NCBI GenBank assembly: GCA_963205235.1
Contig: CAUJIP010000012.1
Span: 1-64,000, forward strand
Source of the DNA: Pseudomonadota bacterium
GTDB taxonomy: Bacteria; Pseudomonadota; Alphaproteobacteria; Rhodobacterales; Rhodobacteraceae
DNA: 64,000 nt
Direction of reading: 5' to 3'
The notes under the pieces are model-generated. The model was not told the DNA's origin and searched no databases. It saw only the letters and a program-made list of their open reading frames with translations. How positions within the stretch are numbered: the stretch's first letter is position 1; each line of letters starts with the position of its first letter. Positions 53,726 to 62,134 of the stretch are shown here, one piece after another. The position numbers were made by a program, and so were the translations under genes.

Positions 53726-56101
53726 TCAGCTTTGCGGACGGGACTTTTTCGGATCGTAGTGCGACAGCGGCACCACAACCGCCGGAAGCCGTTTCTGCTG
53801 GCCATCCAGCTTGCCGACCTCAAGCGCGGTGCCAGCCTCGGCGTGGGCCACATCGACCCGCGCAAGGGCGATGTTCTTGCCCAGGATCGGCGAGCGTGTG
53901 GACGATGTCACCACCCCCACCTGCGCCCGCCCAAAGTGGATGCAATCGCCGTGGCCGACCTCCACATTGCCGTCGATGTCCAGCCCGACGAATTTGTGCG
54001 TCGGGTGTTCCTTGCGCCGGATCAGCGCATCGCGACCGATGAAATCGTCGGGCTTTGACTTCAACGGCACGGTAAAGCCCACCCCGGCCTCGAACGGGTC
54101 GGTCTGGTCGCTGAAATCGTAACCCGCGAAGATCAGCCCCGCCTCGATCCTGACCATGTCCAGCGCGGCAAGGCCCATTGGCAGGACACCCAAGTCCGCC
54201 CCCGCCGCTATCACCGCGTCATAGACGGCTTCGGCATCCTTGGGATGGCAGAAGATTTCATAGCCAAGCTCGCCCGTATAGCCGGTCCGCGACATCACAA
54301 GGGGAGCCCCGGTAGGTCCGCCCAACCGCGCGACGGCAAAGCGGAACCAGCCAAGCTCGGTCACCGTGGGTTGGGTGGCAGCAGTCCAGATGATGCGCGA
54401 CAGAAGCTCACGCGAGTTCGGGCCCTGCACCGCGATGTTGTGCAACTGGTCGGTCGAGGATCGGACCAGCACCTGCAAGCCCAGCTTTTCCGCCTGATCG
54501 CGCAGCCAGATGCCGCCGTAATCGTCGCCACCGATCCAGCGGAAATTGTTCTGCCCCAGCCGGAACAAGGTGCCGTCATCGATCATGCCGCCGTGGTCAT
54601 AGCACATCGCGGAATAGACGATCTGGCCCTGCGACAGCTTCTTCACGTCGCGGGTCAGGCAGTATTGCATCAGCGCCTCGGAATCCGGCCCGGTCACTTC
54701 CCACTTGCGCAGGGGGGAAAGGTCGATCACCGCGACCTTTTCGCGGCAGGCCCAGTATTCGGCGATCGGACCTTCGCGATAGGCCTGTGGCAGCCAGTAT
54801 CCCTTATATTCCACCATATTGCGCGTCAGCGCCGAGGTGCGGGAATGAAAACCGGTTTCCTTGCTCATCTTCGGCTCCGCATCGGGGGTGGCACGCCAGG
54901 CAACAGCGCGCGAGAATTTTTCTTTGTCCGAATAGGTCCGGACATGGATATCGGTCGGGTTCCAGCCATTGCCGGCAGTCGTGTCATCCGGGCAGGCCGA
55001 GGACACACAGATAAGGTCGGTCAAGGCCCGCATCAGCACAAAGTCACCGGGGCGCGACCAGGCTTCGTCACTGCCCAACACGCCATGGGCATCGATGAAG
55101 GTGTTGTAGAAGAAGTTCACCGCCATCCAGCCGGGGCGCGGTTCTACCCCGGTACCGCGCAGCGCATAGTTGAAGTTGTCCGAACAGTTCACATGACCCG
55201 GATAGCCGATGTCGTCGTAGTATTTGGGTGTACAGGCCATCGCAAAGGCATCGTGCCGACCCACGGTGTCCTGATACACTTCGATCAGCGGTTCAAAGTC
55301 CTGATCGAAGTATTTCGAATGCAGGCCCGGCATCGAATAGGCATGCCCCATGAAGCTGCGCGAGGTCGTGACGTCCAGGGGGCGTTGCAGGCCCTTGTCG
55401 ATCTTGCGGGCCGAAAAACACTGGAAATCCGTCATCTGCCGCCCATCGACGTCGATGATCTGGATGTATTCACCTGCCTTCACATGGTAGGCCTGTGCGG
55501 TCGAGGATTTGACCCGCACCTCTTGCAGCGTATCGGCCAAGGGGTCCGGCAAGTCATACTGCCCGACCTTTGCCGGGTTTGCGCGCTGGATCATCAGGGT
55601 AAGCGGCGTCGCCGTATCTTGCGCCTCGGGGGCCATCGGAAGGCCGGGTGCCGCGACGACCAGCCAACCATCATCCAGCGCCGTCAGTTCGGCGCGCGCT
55701 TTGGGGGGAGCATCCAGTCCGAACAACCGCACTGCGCCGGCCTTGGCCAGATCGATCCCGCGCCGTACCAGCCCTTGTCGCAGGCGACCAAGGCCCTCTC
55801 CAGCCGCCTCACCCAGGGCAAGCATGGCCTTCAGCCCCTCGGCCTGCGAATTCGCGCCCAGCCCCAGCACCGCCGCGTCGATCCGGCCCGACTTGTCGGT
55901 CGCCACGAGTTCTGCAGCCTGCGCGCCTTCGTCGTTGATCAGAACCAACCGGTCACCAGTGCCAAGCCGCACCAGCAGCGCGCCGCCGCCCGGAATGACG
56001 TAGCGTTCCTGTCCGTGATGCCGCACAAGGTTCGACGGAGTCAAAATCCGGCTTGGGCGCGGTGGACCGGGGATGACCGAGGGATATATCGTGTCAAGCA
56101 T
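53726..56101 (-). CDS. tdm: Trimethylamine N-oxide demethylase (DUF1989-GcvT fusion)
   Basis: A 791-residue two-domain protein. The N-terminal DUF1989 domain (about 190-375) holds QMTDFQCFSARK, MACTPKYYDD and GHVNCSDNFN, where Cys and acidic residues probably bind the metals. The C-terminal GcvT domain (about 405-780) includes RTGYTGELGYEIFC and a tetrahydrofolate site. This architecture and length are those of Tdm, which splits TMAO into dimethylamine and formaldehyde, the formaldehyde being captured on tetrahydrofolate. The dmm genes close by support the call. A TMA monooxygenase gene is not in the window. Confidence 0.85.
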   Translation of the reverse strand: MLDTIYPSVIPGPPRPSRILTPSNLVRHHGQERYVIPGGGALLVRLGTGDRLVLINDEGAQAAELVATDKSGRIDAAVLGLGANSQAEGLKAMLALGEAAGEGLGRLRQGLVRRGIDLAKAGAVRLFGLDAPPKARAELTALDDGWLVVAAPGLPMAPEAQDTATPLTLMIQRANPAKVGQYDLPDPLADTLQEVRVKSSTAQAYHVKAGEYIQIIDVDGRQMTDFQCFSARKIDKGLQRPLDVTTSRSFMGHAYSMPGLHSKYFDQDFEPLIEVYQDTVGRHDAFAMACTPKYYDDIGYPGHVNCSDNFNYALRGTGVEPRPGWMAVNFFYNTFIDAHGVLGSDEAWSRPGDFVLMRALTDLICVSSACPDDTTAGNGWNPTDIHVRTYSDKEKFSRAVAWRATPDAEPKMSKETGFHSRTSALTRNMVEYKGYWLPQAYREGPIAEYWACREKVAVIDLSPLRKWEVTGPDSEALMQYCLTRDVKKLSQGQIVYSAMCYDHGGMIDDGTLFRLGQNNFRWIGGDDYGGIWLRDQAEKLGLQVLVRSSTDQLHNIAVQGPNSRELLSRIIWTAATQPTVTELGWFRFAVARLGGPTGAPLVMSRTGYTGELGYEIFCHPKDAEAVYDAVIAAGADLGVLPMGLAALDMVRIEAGLIFAGYDFSDQTDPFEAGVGFTVPLKSKPDDFIGRDALIRRKEHPTHKFVGLDIDGNVEVGHGDCIHFGRAQVGVVTSSTRSPILGKNIALARVDVAHAEAGTALEVGKLDGQQKRLPAVVVPLSHYDPKKSRPQS

Positions 56102-56222
56102 GTTGGCCTGCCAGAACCGGCCAACGAACTGCGGCCGTTTAATGGGGTTAAAACTTGTTCATCCAGAAGAATAGCGTCAGGTTGACGGTGATACAAGCAC
56201 AAGCAAGGGAAAAGGCGCGGCA
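56102..56222. promoter_or_regulatory. Divergent tdm / EamA promoter region
   Basis: 121 bp between divergent genes. AT-rich stretches lie at 56140-56210. No sure operator was seen; an element for the nearby GlxA-type regulator would be expected here if it controls tdm. Confidence 0.35.
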
Positions 56223-57083
56223 ATGCTGTCACTAAGCTTTGGACTAACGGCGGCGCTGCTTTGGGCCACGCATGACATTCTGGCCCGCAAGTTAAGCCAG
56301 GGCGTGCCGCTTTTGCCACTGGTGGCACTTGTGCTGGGTGCTGGCTGCCTGCCGCTGGTCGCGCTGGCGCTGGGTCTGGGCGGTTGGGACAGGATGACAG
56401 GCGCGGCCTGGATCGCCGCCATTGCCTCGGGCTTTGCTATGAGCCTTGCCATCGGCGGGCTGTACCGTGCGTTCAGCATGGCCCCGGTGCGGCTGGTCTC
56501 GCCCATCGTCGGGGCCTATCCCCTGCTGATCCTGATCATCGCCGCCGCGCAGGGACGGACCATCACGGACGGAGACTGGCTGGCCGTCGCGCTGATCGTC
56601 GCCGGGATCGCCATTGTCGCGATGACCTCGCGGGAGGATACGCCCGGCGCCTCTGCCGCGCCGCCATGGCTTGCCATCACCTGGGCCGTCCTGGCAGCAG
56701 TGGGCTTTGCCGGGACATTCGCGCTGGGTCAACTGGCCGCAAGGTTGGGATCGGACCTGCCGGTCATGCTGGCCGGTCGGGTGGTTGCATTTGCCATCCT
56801 GATCGCCCTGATCGGCTGGAGCCGTGGCCCCGCCCTTCCCCCGCGCCGATATATCTGGGTGCTGATCGGGATGGGGCTGATCGACGCGCTGGCGCTGGGT
56901 CTGGTCACTGCGGCTGGATCGCTGCCCAAGGCGGAATATGCCTCGGTCTCTTCTTCGCTTTTCGGGGTGCTGACCGTGCTTCTGGCGGTCTGGTTCCTGA
57001 AGGAACACGCCCGCCCGGTACAATGGCTGGGCATCGCCACGGTGTTTTCCGGGATCGCGGTTCTGGGGGTGCAGAGTTTGTAG
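56223..57083 (+). CDS. EamA/DMT family transporter
   Basis: A 286-residue permease with ten membrane segments in two EamA repeats (about 1-137 and 148-285), ending AVWFLKEHARPVQWLGIATVFSGIAVLG. It probably exports or imports a small metabolite. Its place between tdm and the dmm cluster suggests a methylated amine or a product of its breakdown, but the substrate cannot be read. Confidence 0.82.
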   Translation: MLSLSFGLTAALLWATHDILARKLSQGVPLLPLVALVLGAGCLPLVALALGLGGWDRMTGAAWIAAIASGFAMSLAIGGLYRAFSMAPVRLVSPIVGAYPLLILIIAAAQGRTITDGDWLAVALIVAGIAIVAMTSREDTPGASAAPPWLAITWAVLAAVGFAGTFALGQLAARLGSDLPVMLAGRVVAFAILIALIGWSRGPALPPRRYIWVLIGMGLIDALALGLVTAAGSLPKAEYASVSSSLFGVLTVLLAVWFLKEHARPVQWLGIATVFSGIAVLGVQSL

Positions 57084-57112
57084 GATGGGCAATATTGCCC
57101 ATCCTCCGATGC

Positions 57113-58114
57113 CTATTCCGCTGCTTCCACCCGCTGCGGCGCGGCCCGGCGCAGGTTCTGCGTCAACCGCCGTTCATCGCGCGGACTGACGCCGAACAGG
57201 TCCAGATAATGTCGGCTCATCGGGCCCGAACTCATGTACCCGACCGAGGCCGCAATCTCGCGGAAGCTGTCGTTGGAATACAAAACCCGCTGCCGCGCCT
57301 TCATCAGCCGCAGGTGGTGGTAATAGCGCAGGGGGCTTTGCCCGGTTTCCCGTTTGAACATCCGTTCGAAATGCCGCCCTGACAGGCCCACTGCGGACGC
57401 AACGTCGGGGATTCGCAGCGGGTCTTCGACATGGGACTCGAACAGCCGGATCGCTTCGCGGATCGGGGCGGGCAGAGTGTCCGTCGTGCCACCAGAGCGG
57501 GCCACAGGAACCTTCTGACTGGCATCGGCATCACGCACGAACGGATGCTGGAACCAACAGGCGACTTCGGTCATGCAGTCGCGGCCCAGTCGTTCCTCGA
57601 TCAGCCTCAACATAAGGTCGAAGACCGCGCCGGCCCCACTGGCCGTGATCCGCCGCCCTTCGCGCAGGATCGTCACCTCTCGCGCCTCGATCGCCGGGAA
57701 GTCCGCCTTGAAAGCCGCCTCATAGCACCAATGTACCGAACAGGGCCGCCCCTCCATCAGCCCGGCACGGGCCAGAGGGAAGATGCCGCCCGAAAAGGCC
57801 CCAAGCGTCACCCCGGTACGATCAAGCCAGCGCAGGCGTGCCGGGCTGCGCCTCGGGTCGCCGAATTCCGCCGTGGGGGGCGAGATCAGGTAAAGCTGAT
57901 CCACCCCCTCCAGCTCTTGCAGGGTCACGTCAGGATCAAAGCCGATTTCAGCCGAGGACCGCACCGGCGCAGAGGTCTCGGCCACCAGTGTCCAGACGAA
58001 CTCACGCCGCCCGGTGATCTCGTTCGCCGCGCGCAGCGGTTCGATGGCCGAGGTCAGGCAGGCCATCGGAAAACCCGGGAACATCAGGAACCCAAGGCGC
58101 AGCGGGGCGGCCAT
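57113..58114 (-). CDS. GlxA-family AraC-type regulator
   Basis: A 333-residue regulator. The N-terminal DJ-1/PfpI-like domain spans about 6-190 (LGFLMFPGFPMACLTSAIEPLRAAN, GAFSGGIFPLARAGL) and the AraC double helix-turn-helix about 225-320 (IPDVASAVGLSGRHFERMFKRETG). Such proteins govern glycine-betaine, carnitine and methylamine genes (GbdR type). It starts 12 bp after dmmC in the same direction, so it is probably in the dmm operon and may activate it. ATG at 58114 was chosen over TTG one codon earlier. Confidence 0.85.
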   Translation of the reverse strand: MAAPLRLGFLMFPGFPMACLTSAIEPLRAANEITGRREFVWTLVAETSAPVRSSAEIGFDPDVTLQELEGVDQLYLISPPTAEFGDPRRSPARLRWLDRTGVTLGAFSGGIFPLARAGLMEGRPCSVHWCYEAAFKADFPAIEAREVTILREGRRITASGAGAVFDLMLRLIEERLGRDCMTEVACWFQHPFVRDADASQKVPVARSGGTTDTLPAPIREAIRLFESHVEDPLRIPDVASAVGLSGRHFERMFKRETGQSPLRYYHHLRLMKARQRVLYSNDSFREIAASVGYMSSGPMSRHYLDLFGVSPRDERRLTQNLRRAAPQRVEAAE

Positions 58115-58126
58115 CAATCTGCCCGA

Positions 58127-59191
58127 TCAGTCATCTGCCCACCATCCCGCCGAGGTCGGGGCACCGTCATCATGCTTTGACAGCCACTCGACCATGGCAG
58201 GCCGGTTGCGGATGAACCCCTTGTAGGTCGCAAGGTCCGGATGGATGTCGCGCACGATCCGGTGCAGGCGGCGGCCCCATTTTGGAACCGTGACGATTTG
58301 CTCGAAACTGCCCAGATAGCAGCGGATGTCGAAGGCAATCGCGTTGGATCGGGGCAGACGGTAAAGCGACTGCAGTTCGACCCGCAGATGCTGTTTGCGG
58401 CCTAAATTCTCTTGAGTCAGCGTGGTCTTCGTCGGCCCCCATTTCGGATAGGTCTCGGGTGCCGTGTCCAGAAGAGGGTTGACCGTCATGGTCCAGTTGA
58501 ACCGACGGACCGGTGAGCCGTGCTGCAGCTTCAAGAGAAACTTGAGCGCCCGGTCAAAGACCCCCATCTGATGCGCCAGCGGCACCGGAGCGTGCCATTC
58601 CATGAAGTTCATCCCGACATCGAAATCGACCGACCAGTCGGCCTGACTGGTGGCGATGCCTGCGTCCATCCACAACGTCCCGTCGCGCTCGTCCTGCAGG
58701 GTCCAGTCGCCTTGCGTCTGGCGCATGATGTATTCGAATGGGGGATAAGGCAGGGTCGATTCGTCAAGGAATGTGAACGACTGTTCAATTCCAAGCGGGC
58801 GGTTGATCCAGTGCCAGCGATCACCGTTCTTGGTCAGGGAAAACCACTGCGGATAGTCCCGCGCCTTGCTCTCCATCACCAGTTCCAGCGTGTCCCAACC
58901 CGCCAGCGTCATGTGCGGCAGGGACTGGCAACGCAGGGGATCCTCGGCCAGAACCTTGGCGCGATCAATCATCTCGCTGACATAGTGCTCGTCTACGTCC
59001 AGCATATTTTCGAAGACCGTACCCTTTCGGCCCGGAACATGCGGCTCCATGTTGACCGAATACATGTAGTCGTCACGGTCGAAGGGAAACGGAAACCGCC
59101 GGATATCGCTGTTGCGATAGGTAAAGTCGTCGCGGAACGTTTCCGACTTGAAAAAGTCGCCAAACGCGCCGGGCTTGAAATCAAGGCTCAT
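58127..59191 (-). CDS. dmmC: Dimethylamine monooxygenase subunit (DUF3445, haem-dependent N-demethylase type)
   Basis: A 354-residue DUF3445 protein of the haem-dependent oxidative N-demethylase family. Dimethylamine monooxygenase converts dimethylamine, NADPH and O2 to methylamine and formaldehyde. The DUF3445 core (FENMLDVDEHYVSEMIDRA near 60-78, WRWHWINRPLG-like KNGDRWHWINRPLG near 122-135, RRFNWTMTVNP near 235) is the likely oxygen-activating part. A GGAGG ribosome site precedes the start, 9 bp after dmmB. The C assignment follows the order D-A-B-C known in marine Rhodobacterales; subunit letters differ between sources. Confidence 0.82.
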   Translation of the reverse strand: MSLDFKPGAFGDFFKSETFRDDFTYRNSDIRRFPFPFDRDDYMYSVNMEPHVPGRKGTVFENMLDVDEHYVSEMIDRAKVLAEDPLRCQSLPHMTLAGWDTLELVMESKARDYPQWFSLTKNGDRWHWINRPLGIEQSFTFLDESTLPYPPFEYIMRQTQGDWTLQDERDGTLWMDAGIATSQADWSVDFDVGMNFMEWHAPVPLAHQMGVFDRALKFLLKLQHGSPVRRFNWTMTVNPLLDTAPETYPKWGPTKTTLTQENLGRKQHLRVELQSLYRLPRSNAIAFDIRCYLGSFEQIVTVPKWGRRLHRIVRDIHPDLATYKGFIRNRPAMVEWLSKHDDGAPTSAGWWADD

Positions 59192-59200
59192 TCTGGCCTC

Positions 59201-60163
59201 CTACCTTTCGATGACAAGGGTTTTGCCCTCAAAGCGGCTTACACAGGGCATGATCTTCTGGCCCGCTGCATGTTCCTCGGGCGTCAGCCAGTGGTCGCGG
59301 TGCAGGATTGTCCCATCGCATTTGTGAACATTCGTTTCGCACTGCCCGCAGGCCCCGCCCCGGCAAAGATAGGGGGCATCAACCCCCGCCGCCTCCATCG
59401 CCTCCAGCAGGCTTTGCGTCGTGCCTACGGTGATCGTCTTGCCGCTGACAGCAAGCTGGACATCAAATGGCTTGCCGGTGCCAGGGGCCAGGAATTCTTC
59501 ATGGTGCAGGGCGGGCTTTGGCCAGCCCATTCCTTCGGCGGTGGACAGGACCCAGGCAATCATCCCCTTCGGCCCGCAGACATAAAGATGCGTGCCGATG
59601 GGCTGGGTCGCAAGCAAGGTTTTCAGGTCGATCTGCTGCTTTTGATCGTCAAAATAGCAATGCACCCGCCCCGGATGCGCGGCGGTCAGACGGTCCATAT
59701 AGGCACCCAGCGGTTTTGACCGCGCCGAATAGTGCAGCTCGAACTTGCCTCCGAAATGCGCAAGCTGGGAAATCTGGGCAAGGAACGGCGTGATGCCGAT
59801 GCCGCCGGCAATCATCAGGTGCTTCTTTGCCCGGTTATCCAGCGGGAACAGGTTCAGAGGATGGCTAAGAACCATCTCCATCCCCGGCTTGACATGCTGG
59901 TGCATGTAAAGCGAACCACCCCGGCCCTGATCATCCCGACGGACCGAGATTTCATAGCCCGACCGATCCTCGGGGTCGGACATCAGCGAATAGGGGTTCA
60001 GGCGTCGGGTGCCATGATCGTCCATCTCGACGACAACATGCGCACCACCGGAAAATGCCGGCAGGTCCGATCCGTCGCGGGCGACGAAACGGAACCGCTT
60101 GATCAGCTCGTTGACTTCCACAACCTCGGCCACCCGGACCTGAAGCTTCGCGCCGCCGCTCAT
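59201..60163 (-). CDS. dmmB: Dimethylamine monooxygenase reductase subunit (ferredoxin reductase)
   Basis: A 320-residue phthalate-dioxygenase-reductase type protein: FMN-binding domain (about 10-105, RRLNPYSLMSDP), NAD-binding domain (about 110-220, GGIGITPFLAQ and VCGPKGM) and a C-terminal plant-type [2Fe-2S] domain with Cys in CRGGACGQCETN and a later CV. It passes electrons from NAD(P)H to the oxygenase. The start at 60163 forms an ATGA overlap with dmmA; the much longer frame reads back through dmmA. Confidence 0.9.
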   Translation of the reverse strand: MSGGAKLQVRVAEVVEVNELIKRFRFVARDGSDLPAFSGGAHVVVEMDDHGTRRLNPYSLMSDPEDRSGYEISVRRDDQGRGGSLYMHQHVKPGMEMVLSHPLNLFPLDNRAKKHLMIAGGIGITPFLAQISQLAHFGGKFELHYSARSKPLGAYMDRLTAAHPGRVHCYFDDQKQQIDLKTLLATQPIGTHLYVCGPKGMIAWVLSTAEGMGWPKPALHHEEFLAPGTGKPFDVQLAVSGKTITVGTTQSLLEAMEAAGVDAPYLCRGGACGQCETNVHKCDGTILHRDHWLTPEEHAAGQKIMPCVSRFEGKTLVIER

Positions 60164-60786
60164 TTGAACCTCACCACGCTTTCGGGCACCTGGCCCGGGT
60201 CTTCCGCATCGATGTTCACCCCCTGAAAGGCGGCAAGCCGACGCGAGTAATGATCGCGGACAAAGAGGTTCAGCCCGCAATGGCTGCATTTGAACGGATC
60301 GGTCGCGACGTTTTCCGTGATGCCCTTGCAATGCACGCACTGCACCCGCCGCAGCGTCGACCCGCGATGTTCCTTCTGGATCGCGACATGCGGAAAGCCG
60401 GTGTTCATGATGTCGCGTTCGGCCTGGCCGATCAGGCCCTCGGTTCCCGCCAGATAGAACTGCGTGCCCATATGGGCATCCAGCAGAACACGCGCCAGAC
60501 GCGGCAGCATCGCCGGAATCGTCGGCGCGCGGTAGAACTGCGCCGCACCCAAAGCCTCAAGCTTGGCAGTCAGGTCGGTGCCGTTCGGGCCAGGCGTGTA
60601 CATCACATGCGCCGCGGCAAGGATTTCCGCGCGGTTGTCCGCCTTGGCCAGCATGTCCACGACGGCATCAGCCCCTTCACCATCGGCGACGATCAGATGC
60701 AGGCTGGCGAGGCGGGGTTCCAGCGGAGCATAGACAGGGCGCGTCCTGATCGACGGCGCGTCCACGGGGGTCAGGTCAATCTTCAC
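60160..60786 (-). CDS. dmmA: Dimethylamine monooxygenase subunit DmmA family protein
   Basis: A 208-residue protein with a nucleotide-domain-like N-terminal half (LASLHLIVADGEGADAVVDML near 27-47; FYLAGTEGLIGQAE near 109-122) and a C-terminal zinc ribbon or rubredoxin-like site, CVHC near 149-152 and CSHC near 165-168, followed by LNLFVRDHYSRR. It is probably an assembly or electron-transfer subunit. The start is GTG at 60786, about nine bases after AAGGA. It lies between dmmD and dmmB. Confidence 0.85.
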   Translation of the reverse strand: MKIDLTPVDAPSIRTRPVYAPLEPRLASLHLIVADGEGADAVVDMLAKADNRAEILAAAHVMYTPGPNGTDLTAKLEALGAAQFYRAPTIPAMLPRLARVLLDAHMGTQFYLAGTEGLIGQAERDIMNTGFPHVAIQKEHRGSTLRRVQCVHCKGITENVATDPFKCSHCGLNLFVRDHYSRRLAAFQGVNIDAEDPGQVPESVVRFK

Positions 60787-60806
60787 GGGTCCGTTCCTTG
60801 GAAAAG

Positions 60807-60830
60807 GGGCCCGCCCTTGTGGGCAGGCCC
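60807..60830 (-). repeat. Intra-operon hairpin between dmmD and dmmA
   Basis: A GC-rich stem (GGGCCCGCCC and GGGCAGGCCC, one mismatch, loop TTGT) lies 10 bp past the dmmD stop. In the leftward direction a short CCTTTTCC follows. It may cause partial termination or protect the dmmD message. Confidence 0.55.
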
Positions 60831-60840
60831 TGATCTGGTC

Positions 60841-61980
60841 TTAGTCCTTGGCCGTGCGGCGTTTCTTGTCCACGTCATAGAACGGCAGCGAATGCGATAC
60901 GGCCTTCAGCGGGCCATGCGTTCCGCAACGCACCTCGACCTCGGTGCCGTTGTTGGCGCAATCGACAGGCAGGCGGGCGATGGCAACGACCCAGTCGTTC
61001 AGGGGCGAATACATCGGCTGGGTGACAACGCCGATCTTTTTGCCATCCTTGAAGATGGGCGCGTTGCCCGGAACCTTGGTCTTGTCCGCGAACTTCAGGC
61101 CCGAAATCTTGAAGCGTTCCTTGCCCTGCAGGCGGTAATGCTCTTCCGCGCCACGGAAGCCGGTCTTGCCCTTGGTCACAGTCCAGTCAAGGCCAAGCTC
61201 CCACAGGGTATCGCCGGGGCCTTCGTTTTCGAACGGATACATTTCCGAGTTGTCGAAGGGGAAGAACAGCAGATACGATTCCGCCCGCAGCATATCCAGC
61301 GTCGTGAACCGGCAGGGGATGATCCCCATGCTGGCGCCTTCTTCCAGGATACGGTCCCAGATCTCGCCCGCGTCCTGTCCCCGGCAGAAGATTTCATAGC
61401 CGCGTTCGCCGGTATAGCCGGTGCGCGACAGGGTGATCGGCTTGCCGAACAGCATCGCGGGCATGTGGCCCATATAGGGAAGCTGGCGGACGCCAGGAAT
61501 GTGCTTTTCCAGATAGTCCACCGCCAGCGGCCCCTGCAGCGACAGGTCATGCAGGTTGTCGTCGAACCGGATCGATACATCGCGCCCCGTCGCCGCCATC
61601 GTCAGCTGCTCATGCCCCTGGCCCGAGCCATGCACGACGGTATAGCTGTTCGGCCCCATCCGGTAGATGATGCAGTCGTCGACGAACTTGCCCGCGTCGT
61701 TCAGCATGCAGGCATAGACCGACTTGCCGGGGGCAATCTTTTCCGGGTCGCGGGTGGTGGCGCGGTCGATCACATGGCTGGCCGCGTGGCCGGTGATGTG
61801 CATCTTTTTCAGGCCGGACACATCCATCAGCCCCGCCTTGGTGCGGATAGCCATGTATTCGGCATTGGGGTCGCCTTTGGAATAGGACCATGCGGTTCCC
61901 ATCCCGCTCCAGTCTTCAAGATTCGAGCCAAGCGCGCGGTGACGGTCCGCCAGCGTGGAAAAGCGCCAGGAATTGGTCAT
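60841..61980 (-). CDS. dmmD: GcvT-like aminomethyltransferase family protein of the dmm cluster
   Basis: A 379-residue GcvT-fold protein with a tetrahydrofolate site. MDVSGLKKMHITG near 52-64, SLQGPLAVDYL near 147 and LSRTGYTGERGYEIFC near 184-199 are family motifs. In the dmm cluster it probably takes the formaldehyde freed from dimethylamine onto tetrahydrofolate. GGGAGA precedes the ATG at 61980. It is first in the leftward dmmDABC series. A glycine-cleavage T protein is excluded by context only. Confidence 0.85.
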   Translation of the reverse strand: MTNSWRFSTLADRHRALGSNLEDWSGMGTAWSYSKGDPNAEYMAIRTKAGLMDVSGLKKMHITGHAASHVIDRATTRDPEKIAPGKSVYACMLNDAGKFVDDCIIYRMGPNSYTVVHGSGQGHEQLTMAATGRDVSIRFDDNLHDLSLQGPLAVDYLEKHIPGVRQLPYMGHMPAMLFGKPITLSRTGYTGERGYEIFCRGQDAGEIWDRILEEGASMGIIPCRFTTLDMLRAESYLLFFPFDNSEMYPFENEGPGDTLWELGLDWTVTKGKTGFRGAEEHYRLQGKERFKISGLKFADKTKVPGNAPIFKDGKKIGVVTQPMYSPLNDWVVAIARLPVDCANNGTEVEVRCGTHGPLKAVSHSLPFYDVDKKRRTAKD

Positions 61981-62134
61981 GTGAAGTCTCCCTGCAGGGT
62001 TTGTAATTTGCGCCAAGTGTCAGGCGATTCCCGCCAGAAAGCAATAATGAAGTGCAACAATCTTTCTTGTGAGAAAACATATGCAAAAAGAAAAGGCCGC
62101 CCCGAAGGGCGGCCATTTCAGTGCTTTTTCCGTC
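61981..62134 (-). promoter_or_regulatory. dmmD promoter region
   Basis: 154 bp between dmmD and the APC permease gene, AT-rich at 62035-62094. It holds the leftward dmm promoter and the permease terminator. No clear -35/-10 or sigma-54 site could be fixed. Confidence 0.4.
62085..62114 (-). terminator. Rho-independent terminator of the APC permease gene
   Basis: A perfect 8-bp stem GGCCGCCC/GGGCGGCC at 62095-62114, with the stable loop TTCG on the transcribed strand, followed by TTTTCTTTTT (62094-62085). It lies 20 bp past the permease stop codon and is the best terminator in the window. It separates permease and dmm transcription. Confidence 0.88.

Noticed and set aside
54245-56185. Long plus-strand open frame of 646 codons opposite tdm
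   Set aside because: It is antisense to a clear, full-length conserved protein and has the Arg/Gly/His-rich, motif-free composition of GC-driven shadow frames. The same holds for plus-strand frames at 704-1915, 12743-14464, 9304-10914 and 60250-62157.
61981-62060. Sigma-54 promoter before dmmD
   Set aside because: A TTGCAC...TTGC pair exists, but the spacing and the GG/GC dinucleotides do not fit the -24/-12 consensus.
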